Below are positions 1 to 9,361 of a stretch of 64,000 bases of DNA, piece by piece; the first letter of the stretch is position 1, and each line of letters starts with the position of its first letter. Source of the stretch: Acidobacteriota bacterium (GTDB taxonomy: Bacteria > Acidobacteriota > Terriglobia > Terriglobales > Acidobacteriaceae); the NCBI GenBank assembly GCA_028876395.1, contig JAGWRX010000024.1, positions 1 through 64,000 of the forward strand. Direction: 5' to 3'. The notes under the pieces were generated by a model that did no database searches, was not told where the DNA came from, and was given only the letters and a program-made list of their open reading frames with translations. The position numbers and the translations under genes were made by a program.

Positions 1-131
1 CCGCGGCCGGAGATGAGAATGCCGAGGCGGAGTCTTTGCCGGACGGGCGACTCGGCGCTTTGCGCGCCTTCATCGTGCGGGGCTGGAGTGGGTCGGTTCA
101 GGGGATTGCCCTCAGGGACTAAAGCCCCCAT
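1..131 (-). CDS. purN: Phosphoribosylglycinamide formyltransferase, N-terminal fragment (runs off the window edge)
   Basis: Reverse strand from ATG (131-129) reads MGALVPEGNPLNRPTPAPHDEGAQSAESPVRQRLRLGILISGRG; 'LRLGILISGRG' resembles the PurN N-terminus, and it lies directly downstream of purM. The exact start is uncertain. Confidence 0.5.
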   Translation of the reverse strand, partial: MGALVPEGNPLNRPTPAPHDEGAQSAESPVRQRLRLGILISGR

Positions 132-151
132 TGCTTCGGTTGGATCGTTCT

Positions 152-171
152 GTACGGGCTAAAGCCCGTAC
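152..171. repeat. REP-like palindrome between purM and probable purN
   Basis: GTACGGGCT-AA-AGCCCGTAC perfect inverted repeat, with an imperfect related arm AGGGACT-AA-AGCCCCC at 114-129. Confidence 0.6.
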
Positions 172-242
172 CCTTCATCTGTGAATTCGTGCTCTCACTG
201 TCCGCGGCGGATCAGTTCGCGCCCTGGACTCAACGGCAAAGT

Positions 243-1286
243 TCATGTGTACTGCACGCGGCGCTCGCCCTTGACCACGCGGCCAACGACGTAGAACTTT
301 TCTTCGGCGCGGTCGAGGAGGTTTTTGGCGCGCGTGAATTTGGCGGCCGGGATGGCGGCGATAAGACCGATGCCCATGTTGAAGGTGCGCATCATCTCCT
401 CCTGCGAGACCTGGCCGAGGTCGCGGAGGTGCTCAAAGATGAGCAGCACGGGCCAGGAGCCCAGCTCGATTTGCGCGGCGGTGTTTTTGGGCAGGATGCG
501 CGGCAGATTCTCGGTGATTCCGCCGCCGGTGATGTGGGCCATGCCGGTGGTGAGGCCGGCGGTGACGAGCTTCTGAATGACGTGGAGGTAGCTGCGGTGG
601 GTTTTCATGAGGGCCGCGCCGGCTTTCTCCTTGATGGCGGTGACGTATTGCGTGGGCTTGTAGCCGGCCACTTCAAACATGAGCTTGCGAGCCAGCGAAT
701 AGCCATTGGTGTGCAGCCCGGTGGAGGGCAGGCCGATGAGCACGTCGCCGGGCTTGATCTCCGCGCCGGTCACCATCTTGTCGCGGTCCACGGCGCCGAC
801 GATGAAGCCGGCGAGATCGTATTCGCCGTCGGCATAGAAGCCGGGCATCTGCGCGGTTTCGCCGCCGATGAGGGCGCAGCCGTTGGCCTTGCAGGCCTCG
901 GCGAGACCGGTGACAACAGACTCGGTGACGGCGGGATCGAGGCGGCCGCTGGCGAGGTAGTCGAGGAAGAAGAGCGGCGTGGCGCCCTGCACGGCGATGT
1001 CGTTGACGCAGTGGTTGACCAGGTCCGCGCCCACGGTGTGGTGCATGCCCAGCTCAAAGGCCACCTTGAGCTTGGTGCCGACACCATCGGCGGAGCTGAC
1101 GAGGATGGGGTTCTTCCAGCGCTGCAGGTCGAGGCGGAAGAGCGCTCCAAAGCCGCCGATGCCGCCCAGCACATTGCGGTTGAAGGTCTTTTGCGCCAGG
1201 TACTTGATGCGTTCTTTGGCGCGGTCTCCGCCGGAGATGTCGACCCCGGCGTCGGCGTAAGTAACGGACTTGGGTGGGTTGGGCAC
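243..1286 (-). CDS. purM: Phosphoribosylformylglycinamidine cyclo-ligase (AIR synthetase)
   Basis: SVTYADAGVDISGGDRAKERIKYLAQKT..., SSADGVGTKLKVAFELGMHHTVGADLVNHCVNDIAVQGATPLFFLDYLA are PurM hallmarks; GTG start. Confidence 0.95.
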   Translation of the reverse strand: MPNPPKSVTYADAGVDISGGDRAKERIKYLAQKTFNRNVLGGIGGFGALFRLDLQRWKNPILVSSADGVGTKLKVAFELGMHHTVGADLVNHCVNDIAVQGATPLFFLDYLASGRLDPAVTESVVTGLAEACKANGCALIGGETAQMPGFYADGEYDLAGFIVGAVDRDKMVTGAEIKPGDVLIGLPSTGLHTNGYSLARKLMFEVAGYKPTQYVTAIKEKAGAALMKTHRSYLHVIQKLVTAGLTTGMAHITGGGITENLPRILPKNTAAQIELGSWPVLLIFEHLRDLGQVSQEEMMRTFNMGIGLIAAIPAAKFTRAKNLLDRAEEKFYVVGRVVKGERRVQYT

Positions 1287-1439
1287 GGTGCGGGCTTTCT
1301 GCGGGTGGAACCGCGCGCGGCCTGGCTGGCCGGAAAGCTAGATTTTAGCAGGATTTCGGCGATGCGGCCGTGACAGAGGGGGGCAGCCTGCACAGTTCCG
1401 ATGCAGGCGGAGTCACGAGGAGCAGGCGGACACGAGGCA

Positions 1440-4400
1440 TTAGCGCGGCAGGCCCTGATTATGGTGGCTCTGCAGTCCGTTGAGCTTTTCGAAGAGGGCG
1501 CCGCGCAGCTCATGCAACTCGGCCAGGCGGGCGAGCGCCGCCTCGGCCTGGCCCTGGGTTTTGAGGGCAACCAGCTCGGCCCCGAGCGCGTGCATCTGCT
1601 GATGCAGGACATTCATCTGCTCGAAAGCGGAGAGGCGGCCGCGCTGCGTCTGGGCCTCGGCAAGCAGCCAGAGGCCGAACTTGCACTCGCGGTGGTCGAG
1701 GGGCGGCTCCTTGTGGCGCAGGCCCTTGAGAAAGTCTTCGACGCCCGCGACCCAGGCGCGATGCTCGACGCCTGCGTGGAGCAGCGGCCAGTCGTCCACG
1801 GCAGCCGGAGCGACGTTGATCCAGCGGGGATGAGGACGCCACGAGGCCGCCCAGGCGGGCAGCTCATCGGCCGGCATGGGGCGGGCGATGCCGTATCCCT
1901 GCGCCAGCTGGCAGCCCAGCCGCAGCAGCATCAGTCCGTGGTCCACGGTCTCCACTCCCTCGGCGATGGCCCGGCGGCGGAAGGCAGTGGCCAGCCCGAG
2001 CACGCCCTCGAGAATCGCAAGGTCCTCCGGGTCGTCGAGCATGTCATGGACAAAGCTCTGGTCAATCTTGAGCACGTCCACCGGCAGGCGCTTGAGATAG
2101 GAAAGCGACGAATAGCCGGTGCCAAAATCATCCAGGGCGAAGGAAATACCGAGCCGGCTGCAGGCGCGAATCACCTCGGAGACCTGGGCAATATCCTGCA
2201 GGGCGCTGCTTTCAAGCACCTCCATCTCGAGGCTGGAAGGCGCAATGCCGGGGTGTTCGGCGAGCAGAGCCTGGAGCCGCTGGACAAACGTGTCCTGCTG
2301 CAGCTGGTGGGCCGCGATGTTGACACTGATGGGAATGTCGAGGCCCTCCGCGCGCCAGCGCTCCATCTGGCTGAGAGCGTTGCGGATGACCCACTCGCCA
2401 ATGTCAATGGCCAGCGGATCGCCTTCAACGACGGGCAGGAACTGCGCGGGCAGAACGAGGCCCTGCTCCGGGTGCTGCCAGCGGATGAGCGCCTCCGCGC
2501 CCAGAATGGCGCCCGTGCTCATGTTGACCCTGGGCTGGAAGTGGAGCACGAATTCGCTGGCTTCAAGAGCCTGGCGGATGCGGCCCAGGTCTTCATGGTG
2601 TCCGCGCATGCTGCGGTCGAGCCGGGGGTCGAAGATGTGGTAGCGGTTCTTGCCTTCGAGCTTGGCGTGGTACATGGCCTGGCCGGCCTGGCGCAGCAGC
2701 TGATCCGCATCCACGTCGTCGGTCTGGGGAAAGAAGGTGACGCCGAGGCTGGCCGACACCGGCAGCGTGAGTTCGCCCACCTGCACCGGCTCAGAGGTGG
2801 CGCGCAGCAGGCGGGTAATCAGTGGAGTGCTCTCCTTGCTGCCGGAGAGCTCAAGCAGAACTGCGGCGAACTCGTCTCCTCCCAGGCGGGCGAGCGTGTC
2901 GCCTTCGCGCAGCACAAGGCTGACGCGCCGGGTGAGGGCCGTCAGCAACTGGTCGCCTACATTGTGCCCGTGGCGGTCGTTAATGGCTTTGAAGTTGTCG
3001 AGGTCGAGACAGACGATCGCCATCATCCGGCCGCGGCGGTGCGCATGGGCCATGGCCTGATGCAGGCGGTCGGCGAGCAGGGTGCGGTTGGGAAGCCCGG
3101 TCAGCAGATCGTAGTGGGTGACATGCTCGAGCTTGCGCTCCTGCTCCTTGATGGAAGTGATGTCAGAGAACATCGCGACATACTGCCTGGGCTTTCCCGA
3201 TTCATCGGGCACCGCGGTGATGGTCAGATTCTCCGCGTAGATGCGTCCGTTCTTCGCGCGGTTCCAGATTTCGCCGGACCAGTTGCCCTGCTCGATGAGC
3301 TGGTTCCACATGCCGGCATAGAACTCGGAGCTGTAGCGGCCGGATCGCAGGAGGCGCGGATTGTCGCCCAGCACCTCTTCGCGGGAGTAGCCGGTGATGC
3401 GCGTGAAGGCTTCATTGACGTCGAGAATGGAGCCGTTGGCATCGGTAATCAGGATGCCCTCAGAGGCGTGCGTGAAGACGTTGGCGGCCAGGTGGAGCCG
3501 CTCATCGGCCTGCTTCTCGCGGGTGATGTCCTCAGCGAAGAGGATGATGCCGCCGATGGCGCCGCTGCCCGTGAACCATGGATGCACTTTTCTGCGCACC
3601 CACATGACATTGCCGTCCGGCCGGCGGAAGCTGTCCTCGCCGGCTTCGGTCGCTTCTCCCGCCAGGGCGCGGCGATGGGTCTGCTTCCAGCTCTCCGGCA
3701 GATCGGTGAAGATGTCGTAGTGGCAGCGGCCGATGAGTTCCTGCCCGGCCAGCCCGTGGCTCTCAACCCAGCGCCGGCTGGCGGCCAGGTAGCGCATCTC
3801 GCGGTCAAACATGGCCAGGGCGGCAGGGGCGTGCTGGATGAACAGTTGAAGCAGCTCGCGGCTCTCGCGCAGCGCCGCCTCGGTCTGCCTGCGCTCTGTA
3901 ATGTCCTGGATGGTGCCGCGCAGGACCGCGGGGCGTCCTTGCGCGTCGCACTCGACCCTGCCCAGTCCATGCACCCAGCGCTCGGCGCCGTCGCTTTGGC
4001 GAGTGATGCGAAATTCTCTGCTGAAGGGGGCGCCCACGTCCTGCAGAGCATTTGCCAGGCTGGTGGGGATTTCCGCGCGGTCATCGGGATGGATAAGGGC
4101 GCGCCAGCCTGCGTCGGTGCGGTCGTAGTCCTTGCCGATGCCGAGAATCCCATCCAGCACATCTGAAGCCGACCAGGCGCCGGTGGCGACATCCAAAGCG
4201 TAGCTGCCCAGGCCGGCTATCGTATGCGCCTCGCGCAGCGACTCGTCGGCCTCAAGGATGCGGGGACGCGCCGCGTGTGTCCGCTCGTCCGGGCTGGAAT
4301 GGGGGCCGGCGTGCGGGTGCTTCGCGCCCCGAAGGGTCAGATGCAGAATGAGCCCAACGCCGGGGCCGGTTTGCTTCGCGCATTGGCCGCTCACGCGGCA

Positions 4401-4637
4401 GAAGTGTCCATCCGCATGCCGCAGCCGGATGTTGAAGCCGCCGGAACCATTCCAGTCCTCAGCGGAGAAGAGCTTGCCCGCGATCTCGGAATCCCGGGGG
4501 TGAATCCGGTCCTGCAGATGCACACCTGCGGAGAGGAAGTCCTCCGGTTTGAAGCCCAGCAATGCCTCAACCCCCTCACTCACTGCCAGGACCTGAGGAT
4601 GCTCGCCCAGTAACAAGCGAAAGGTGGCTTCAACCAT
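1440..4637 (-). CDS. Multi-PAS GGDEF-EAL protein with C-terminal CZB-like zinc-binding domain
   Basis: Several PAS/PAC-like segments, RLGGDEFA, EALIRW, DDFGTGYSSLSYLKRLPVDVLKIDQSF; C-terminus EHRAWVAGVEDFL...DHRECKFGLWLL...LHQQMHALG. Confidence 0.9.
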   Translation of the reverse strand: MVEATFRLLLGEHPQVLAVSEGVEALLGFKPEDFLSAGVHLQDRIHPRDSEIAGKLFSAEDWNGSGGFNIRLRHADGHFCRVSGQCAKQTGPGVGLILHLTLRGAKHPHAGPHSSPDERTHAARPRILEADESLREAHTIAGLGSYALDVATGAWSASDVLDGILGIGKDYDRTDAGWRALIHPDDRAEIPTSLANALQDVGAPFSREFRITRQSDGAERWVHGLGRVECDAQGRPAVLRGTIQDITERRQTEAALRESRELLQLFIQHAPAALAMFDREMRYLAASRRWVESHGLAGQELIGRCHYDIFTDLPESWKQTHRRALAGEATEAGEDSFRRPDGNVMWVRRKVHPWFTGSGAIGGIILFAEDITREKQADERLHLAANVFTHASEGILITDANGSILDVNEAFTRITGYSREEVLGDNPRLLRSGRYSSEFYAGMWNQLIEQGNWSGEIWNRAKNGRIYAENLTITAVPDESGKPRQYVAMFSDITSIKEQERKLEHVTHYDLLTGLPNRTLLADRLHQAMAHAHRRGRMMAIVCLDLDNFKAINDRHGHNVGDQLLTALTRRVSLVLREGDTLARLGGDEFAAVLLELSGSKESTPLITRLLRATSEPVQVGELTLPVSASLGVTFFPQTDDVDADQLLRQAGQAMYHAKLEGKNRYHIFDPRLDRSMRGHHEDLGRIRQALEASEFVLHFQPRVNMSTGAILGAEALIRWQHPEQGLVLPAQFLPVVEGDPLAIDIGEWVIRNALSQMERWRAEGLDIPISVNIAAHQLQQDTFVQRLQALLAEHPGIAPSSLEMEVLESSALQDIAQVSEVIRACSRLGISFALDDFGTGYSSLSYLKRLPVDVLKIDQSFVHDMLDDPEDLAILEGVLGLATAFRRRAIAEGVETVDHGLMLLRLGCQLAQGYGIARPMPADELPAWAASWRPHPRWINVAPAAVDDWPLLHAGVEHRAWVAGVEDFLKGLRHKEPPLDHRECKFGLWLLAEAQTQRGRLSAFEQMNVLHQQMHALGAELVALKTQGQAEAALARLAELHELRGALFEKLNGLQSHHNQGLPR

Positions 4638-4806
4638 GCGTTCAGTCCATTTTCATCAAGCCGGGCCGGACGCGCCGGTGCGGCGGAACATTGGAAAGCT
4701 CAACCCAGCATAAAAGCGCTGCCCCCAAGACACAACATGACCGCCGTTCGATGACGCCATGCAGCCTTTTGGGGAATCGGCCGCGCCATGCCGAATTGCG
4801 CACGGC

Positions 4807-4908
4807 TTTTCCACAGAATGCCGCTTCCATGCCCCGCATGAACCAAATCAGGTACGGGTTATCCACTCACTTTTTCTTGCCGCCGCAATTGAAGCCTGCT
4901 TATCCACG
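4807..4908 (+). promoter_or_regulatory. Cluster of three DnaA-box-like 9-mers
   Basis: TTTTCCACA (4807-4815), TTATCCACT (4859-4867), TTATCCACG (4900-4908), all same orientation, in an intergenic region. Confidence 0.4.
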
Positions 4909-5051
4909 CATAATATTGGCATAATCGCAGCAAGAGCGGTTCCTCCATAACTGTTCCAAGAGCAACGTCCGGAACCGGAGCCGGGGTTCGAATTCCAGAA
5001 GGCCGTTCGCGACCCGACGCCGAGCCGGAGCCACCACGGGAGCATCGAAGA

Positions 5052-6005
5052 GTGACCAGCTACAGCCGCCAGGACGTATTGCGGATACTGCAAATCAGTT
5101 CCCGCCAGTTGCAGGGTTGGGAAAGGGCCGATCTGATTCCTTCGCAGCAGACCTACACATTCCAGGATCTCGGGCAGTTGAAGACGCTGCGCGCGCTGCG
5201 CGAGGAGGCCGTTTCGGCGGCCTCGATCCGGCACTCGATTGTCGCGATGAAGTCGGTGGCCGGCCTTTCCAATCCGCTGCTTGAGGCCAGCCTGGTGCGG
5301 ACCGGAACGCGGCTTGCGTTCCGCTGCGAAGGCGCGATGGTGGATCCGATCCGGCGGCAGTTTCTCTTCGACTTCGAGCGCCTCGACCGGGAACCGGGAT
5401 CACCGGAGCCGTGCGCTCTGCGTAAGCCGGGCACAGGCAGCGTGCAGGGCGTGCAGGAGTGCTTTCTGGCCGCGGTGCAGGCGGAGGAGACCGGCGACAA
5501 GCAGAGCGCCATTGAGCTCTACGAGGATATCCTCACGCGGGAACCGGAGTATGCGCCGGCCTGCATCAACCTGGGAACCATCCACTTCCACCTGCGCCAG
5601 TACGGGCGGGCGGAGGCGCTCTATCGCCGCGCCACGGAAGCCGACCCGGGCTACGTGCTGGCGTTCTTTGACCTGGGCAACGTGCTGGACGAGCTGGAGC
5701 GGCTGGATGAGTCAATTGCCGCCTACCGGCAGGCCGTGGCCCTGGCCCCGCACTACGCCGACGCGCACTACAACCTCGCCCTGGCCTATGAGCGCAAGGG
5801 AGAATGCCGGGCCGCGCTGCGCCACTGGCAGACCTATGTACGGCTGGACCGGAACGGCCCCTGGACCGACCACGCGCGCGGCCAGATTCGCAAGCTGCTG
5901 GACCGGGAAAGGCTGGCGATTGCCTGGCGCACAGACCGGTTTGTTGCGCCGCGCAAATCAACGCCGATCCTGGAACTGGTAAGCCCGGCCCCCTCCGCCG
6001 GCTGA
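5052..6005 (+). CDS. MerR-like HTH fused to tetratricopeptide repeats
   Basis: N-term SRQDVLRILQISSRQLQGWERADLIPSQQTYTFQDLGQLKTLRALREEAVS (MerR-like); then several TPR units (EYAPACINLGTIHFHLRQYGRAEALYRRATEADPGYVLAFFDLGNVLDELERLDESIAAYRQAV). GTG start. Confidence 0.75.
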   Translation: MTSYSRQDVLRILQISSRQLQGWERADLIPSQQTYTFQDLGQLKTLRALREEAVSAASIRHSIVAMKSVAGLSNPLLEASLVRTGTRLAFRCEGAMVDPIRRQFLFDFERLDREPGSPEPCALRKPGTGSVQGVQECFLAAVQAEETGDKQSAIELYEDILTREPEYAPACINLGTIHFHLRQYGRAEALYRRATEADPGYVLAFFDLGNVLDELERLDESIAAYRQAVALAPHYADAHYNLALAYERKGECRAALRHWQTYVRLDRNGPWTDHARGQIRKLLDRERLAIAWRTDRFVAPRKSTPILELVSPAPSAG

Positions 6006-6282
6006 GCGCGCTCTGTGCATGCCACGAAAGTGGCACGGCCTTCCGGGCAACTCTAAGCGAGAATCTGTGTCTATGATGGTTAGACAGGTGTGCTTTGTTC
6101 TTTTCTGGAGGCCGCTCCGGCGAAGCGCGGCGGATGGATGTCCGTCGTCTTCCTCATTCGTTCATTTCTGCTCCGGAAATGACTCCAGCGCGCTCGGTAC
6201 GACTCTCTGAACCCGGGTACGGAAGCGGTCTGTCCGTGCTAGCATGTTTGGACTTGGTACGCTCCACCTTATAAGGATGGCT

Positions 6283-9243
6283 ATGAAGACGATGCTTACA
6301 CTCCCAAAGAAAAAGTGGCTTAGGTTGGGCGGATGGATCGCCTGCTGCGTCATGGCGGCCACTGCTCTTGCCGCACAGGCGCCCGCTCCCCGTATTCGCT
6401 CCGAGGTCACCAACGAAATGTCCGCGCTGAAGGGCGGACCGCAGATGGAGGCGCAGTTTGACGCCGGCCCGATGTCCCCCGGCACCCGCCTCGAAAGCAT
6501 CAGCATCGTCTTCAATCGCTCGGCAGCGCAGCAGGCAGATCTGGACGCGCTGCTGGCCGCGCAGCAGAACCCGGCCTCGCCGCTCTATCACCAGTGGCTG
6601 ACACCGGACCAGTTTGCGGCCCGCTTCGGCATGGCCCAGTCCGACATCGACAAGGTGCGGCTCTGGCTCCAGCAGCAGGGCTTCTCAGTGGATTACACGG
6701 CCCGCAGCCGGAACATGATCCGCTTCTCCGGCACCGTAGGCCAGGTGGAGCAGGCGTTCCGGACCCAGATGCGCTTCTACAGCGTGAACGGCACAATGCA
6801 CTTTGGCCCGGCCTCGGCGCTCTCGGTGCCGTCGGCGATTGCGCCGGTGGTTGAGGGCGTGAGGAATCTGAGCGACTTCAAGCCGCGCTCCATGCACGCC
6901 GCGCGCGTGGCCCCGGTTGCCAGTCCGGCGTTTACGTCGTACATCTCAGGCAATGTGTTCTTTGCCCCCGGCGACATCAAGATGGCCTACGACCCGACCA
7001 GCGCCATCACCAAGAATTTCGACGGCACGGGGCAGACGATCGCCATCATGGGCCAGTCTGCCATTGTGGTCAGCGATATTGAGAACTTCCAGAAGGCGGC
7101 CGGGCTCACCGTCAAGGACCCGACGCAGGTGCTGGTGCCCGGCACCGGTACGTCGACCATCAGCAGCGGAGATGAGAGCGAGTCCGATCTTGACCTGGAG
7201 TGGTCCGGCGCAATGGCTCCCGGCGCGGACATCTTCTTTGTCTACACCGGCAACAGCACGACCAGCAGCGGCGTGTTTGACTCCATCACCTACGCGGTCG
7301 ATCAGAAGATCGGCGACATTATCAGCGTGAGCTACGGCGCCTGCGAGACGGTTCTTCAGGGCTACTCGCTGGAGTCGGTCTTCAAGCAGGCGGCCTCGCA
7401 GGGACAGACGATTCTTTCCGCCTCGGGCGACCAGGGCTCGACCTCCTGCAACGGCGTGAGCAGCCTGACGACAGCGCAGCAGCAGGCGCTGGCCGTGAAC
7501 TACCCGGCGAGCAGCCCCTACGTCACCGGCGTGGGCGGCACGGAAATCGATAATCCCAACACGGCGTATTACACCTCAAGCATTGCCTATGACGCGGCCT
7601 ACTACACTTCCGGCTCGGCGTACTGGGCGGCCAAGCAATCGACCGACGTGATTACCTCCGCGCTGCAGTGGCTGCCTGAGGTCACGTGGAACGACGACTC
7701 CAGCTCCTTTGGCCTGAGCGCCACGGGCGGCGGCGTCAGCGCACTTTTCTCCAAGCCCACGTGGCAGGGTGGCGTTCCCGGGATTCCTAACGACAGCAAG
7801 CGCGATGTGCCGGATATCTCGCTCTACTCCTCGCCGAACTTCGTTGCGTATCTTTACTGCACGAGCGACACGAGCGCATGGCAGCCGGCATCGGGCACAA
7901 ACCCGGCGCAGGCGGCGAGCTGCAACAGCGGCTTCCGCGACGGCACCTCGGGCGGCAACTACCTGACGCTGGCCGGCGGCACCAGCTTTGCGACGCCGGT
8001 GTTTGCGGGCATGCTGGCGCTGATCAACCAGCAGAAGAACTACCCGACCGGACAGGGACTCATCAACCCGACGCTCTATACGCTGGCCTCGAACAGCGCC
8101 ACGTATGCGGCGGCCTTCCACGACATCACGATCGGCAACAACAACTGCCTTGCCGGAACAACCTACTGCGGCACATCCACGGCGGGCTACTCCGCGGGCA
8201 CGGGCTACGACCTCGCGACGGGGCTCGGCTCAGTCCAACTTGCCGGTCTTTCCACTGCGTGGCCGGCCAACTCAGGCGGTTCAGCCGGGCTGATTGACAC
8301 CACGACGGCCGTGACCGCGTCGACCGCAACGCCGACCTCGGGCACCAACGTGACCTTCACCATCAAGGTTGCCTCGTCCACCGGATCGACGATCCCCTCG
8401 GGCACGGTGAACCTGGCCATCGATCAGACGCTGAGCGGCGGCGGCACAACCGCGACCGCGACGCTGGACGGGACCGGCACGGCGACGTATACAACCTCGT
8501 TCACAACCTCGGGCACGCACGTGGTGGTGGCCAACTATGCGGGCGACACGACTCATGCAGCCTCAACGGGCGCGGGATCGGTGACGATTGGCGGAAGCAC
8601 GGGTACAGCCAGCTTCAGGGTGTCGGCGAGCCCCTCTACCCTGACGGTCAAGCAAGGCACCTCGGGCCAGGAGACGCTGACCTTTACACCGTCGGGCGGC
8701 TATACGGGCACGATCTACATCAGCTTTACGGCCTCCAATTCCAGCGCGCTCGCCAACCTGTGCTACAACTTCACCAAGATCGCCCCGGACGGTTCGAGCG
8801 GCCAGGTGACGGTGAGCGGCACAACCGCCGCCAGCACGACCTTTACGCTGGACACGAATGCGGCGGATTGCAACGCCAGCGGCGCCGGTTACGGCGGTTA
8901 CTATGGCTACTACAGCGGCAAGAGCCACATGCTGCCGATGCGCGCGATGATGGGGACGCATACCTCGCGCAACAACGCGCCCAATCCTGCACCGGCGGGG
9001 CTGGCCTTTGCCGGGCTGCTGCTGGCCGGGTTCATGGCCCGTTACTCGAAGAAGCTGCGCGGCGTGGCCGGCGTGATTGCACTGGTGGCGCTCGGCCTGA
9101 CCATCTCCGCGTGCGGCGGGGGCGGCGGCGGTGTCAGCGTCCCGAACCCATCCAAGGGCACTTACACCATCACCGTGACGGGCAAGGATTCAACGAACAC
9201 GGCCCTCACGGCGTCCACCACGTTCACGTTCGTCATCGACTAA
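6283..9243 (+). CDS. Secreted S53 (sedolisin/kumamolisin) peptidase with Ig-like domain and C-terminal two-TM/AC-GGGG module
   Basis: Pro-kumamolisin-like N-term, ESDLDLEWSGAMAPGADI, GGTSFATPVFAGMLALINQ Ser motif, GYDLATGLGSVQ; signal peptide; AAGGA before ATG 6283 (6244 and 6277 are alternative starts). Confidence 0.9.
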   Translation: MKTMLTLPKKKWLRLGGWIACCVMAATALAAQAPAPRIRSEVTNEMSALKGGPQMEAQFDAGPMSPGTRLESISIVFNRSAAQQADLDALLAAQQNPASPLYHQWLTPDQFAARFGMAQSDIDKVRLWLQQQGFSVDYTARSRNMIRFSGTVGQVEQAFRTQMRFYSVNGTMHFGPASALSVPSAIAPVVEGVRNLSDFKPRSMHAARVAPVASPAFTSYISGNVFFAPGDIKMAYDPTSAITKNFDGTGQTIAIMGQSAIVVSDIENFQKAAGLTVKDPTQVLVPGTGTSTISSGDESESDLDLEWSGAMAPGADIFFVYTGNSTTSSGVFDSITYAVDQKIGDIISVSYGACETVLQGYSLESVFKQAASQGQTILSASGDQGSTSCNGVSSLTTAQQQALAVNYPASSPYVTGVGGTEIDNPNTAYYTSSIAYDAAYYTSGSAYWAAKQSTDVITSALQWLPEVTWNDDSSSFGLSATGGGVSALFSKPTWQGGVPGIPNDSKRDVPDISLYSSPNFVAYLYCTSDTSAWQPASGTNPAQAASCNSGFRDGTSGGNYLTLAGGTSFATPVFAGMLALINQQKNYPTGQGLINPTLYTLASNSATYAAAFHDITIGNNNCLAGTTYCGTSTAGYSAGTGYDLATGLGSVQLAGLSTAWPANSGGSAGLIDTTTAVTASTATPTSGTNVTFTIKVASSTGSTIPSGTVNLAIDQTLSGGGTTATATLDGTGTATYTTSFTTSGTHVVVANYAGDTTHAASTGAGSVTIGGSTGTASFRVSASPSTLTVKQGTSGQETLTFTPSGGYTGTIYISFTASNSSALANLCYNFTKIAPDGSSGQVTVSGTTAASTTFTLDTNAADCNASGAGYGGYYGYYSGKSHMLPMRAMMGTHTSRNNAPNPAPAGLAFAGLLLAGFMARYSKKLRGVAGVIALVALGLTISACGGGGGGVSVPNPSKGTYTITVTGKDSTNTALTASTTFTFVID

Positions 9244-9261
9244 CCCAGGCGCACCAGGACC

Positions 9262-9300
9262 GGGGGCAGTCGCCACGCGGCGACTGCCCCCTTTTCTTTT
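9262..9300 (+). terminator. Intrinsic terminator downstream of S53 peptidase gene
   Basis: Perfect 13-bp stem GGGGGCAGTCGCC-ACGC-GGCGACTGCCCCC followed by TTTTCTTTT. Confidence 0.9.
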
Positions 9301-9361
9301 GCGCGGCTCGGCTTGCCTGGCGCCCGCTTTGATACACTCCGAGGGCTGAAGGAGTACTCCG

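Noticed and set aside
189-1373. 394-aa plus-strand ORF opposite purM
   Set aside because: Antisense shadow ORF in GC-rich DNA; low-complexity composition, and the opposite strand is clear PurM.
1401-4166. 921-aa plus-strand ORF opposite the GGDEF-EAL gene
   Set aside because: Antisense to an unambiguous PAS-GGDEF-EAL protein; no recognisable domain.
4992-5012. tRNA T-loop-like GGGGTTCGAATTCC
   Set aside because: No complementary 5-bp T-stem or cloverleaf upstream; chance match next to a ccggaaccggagccgggg stretch.
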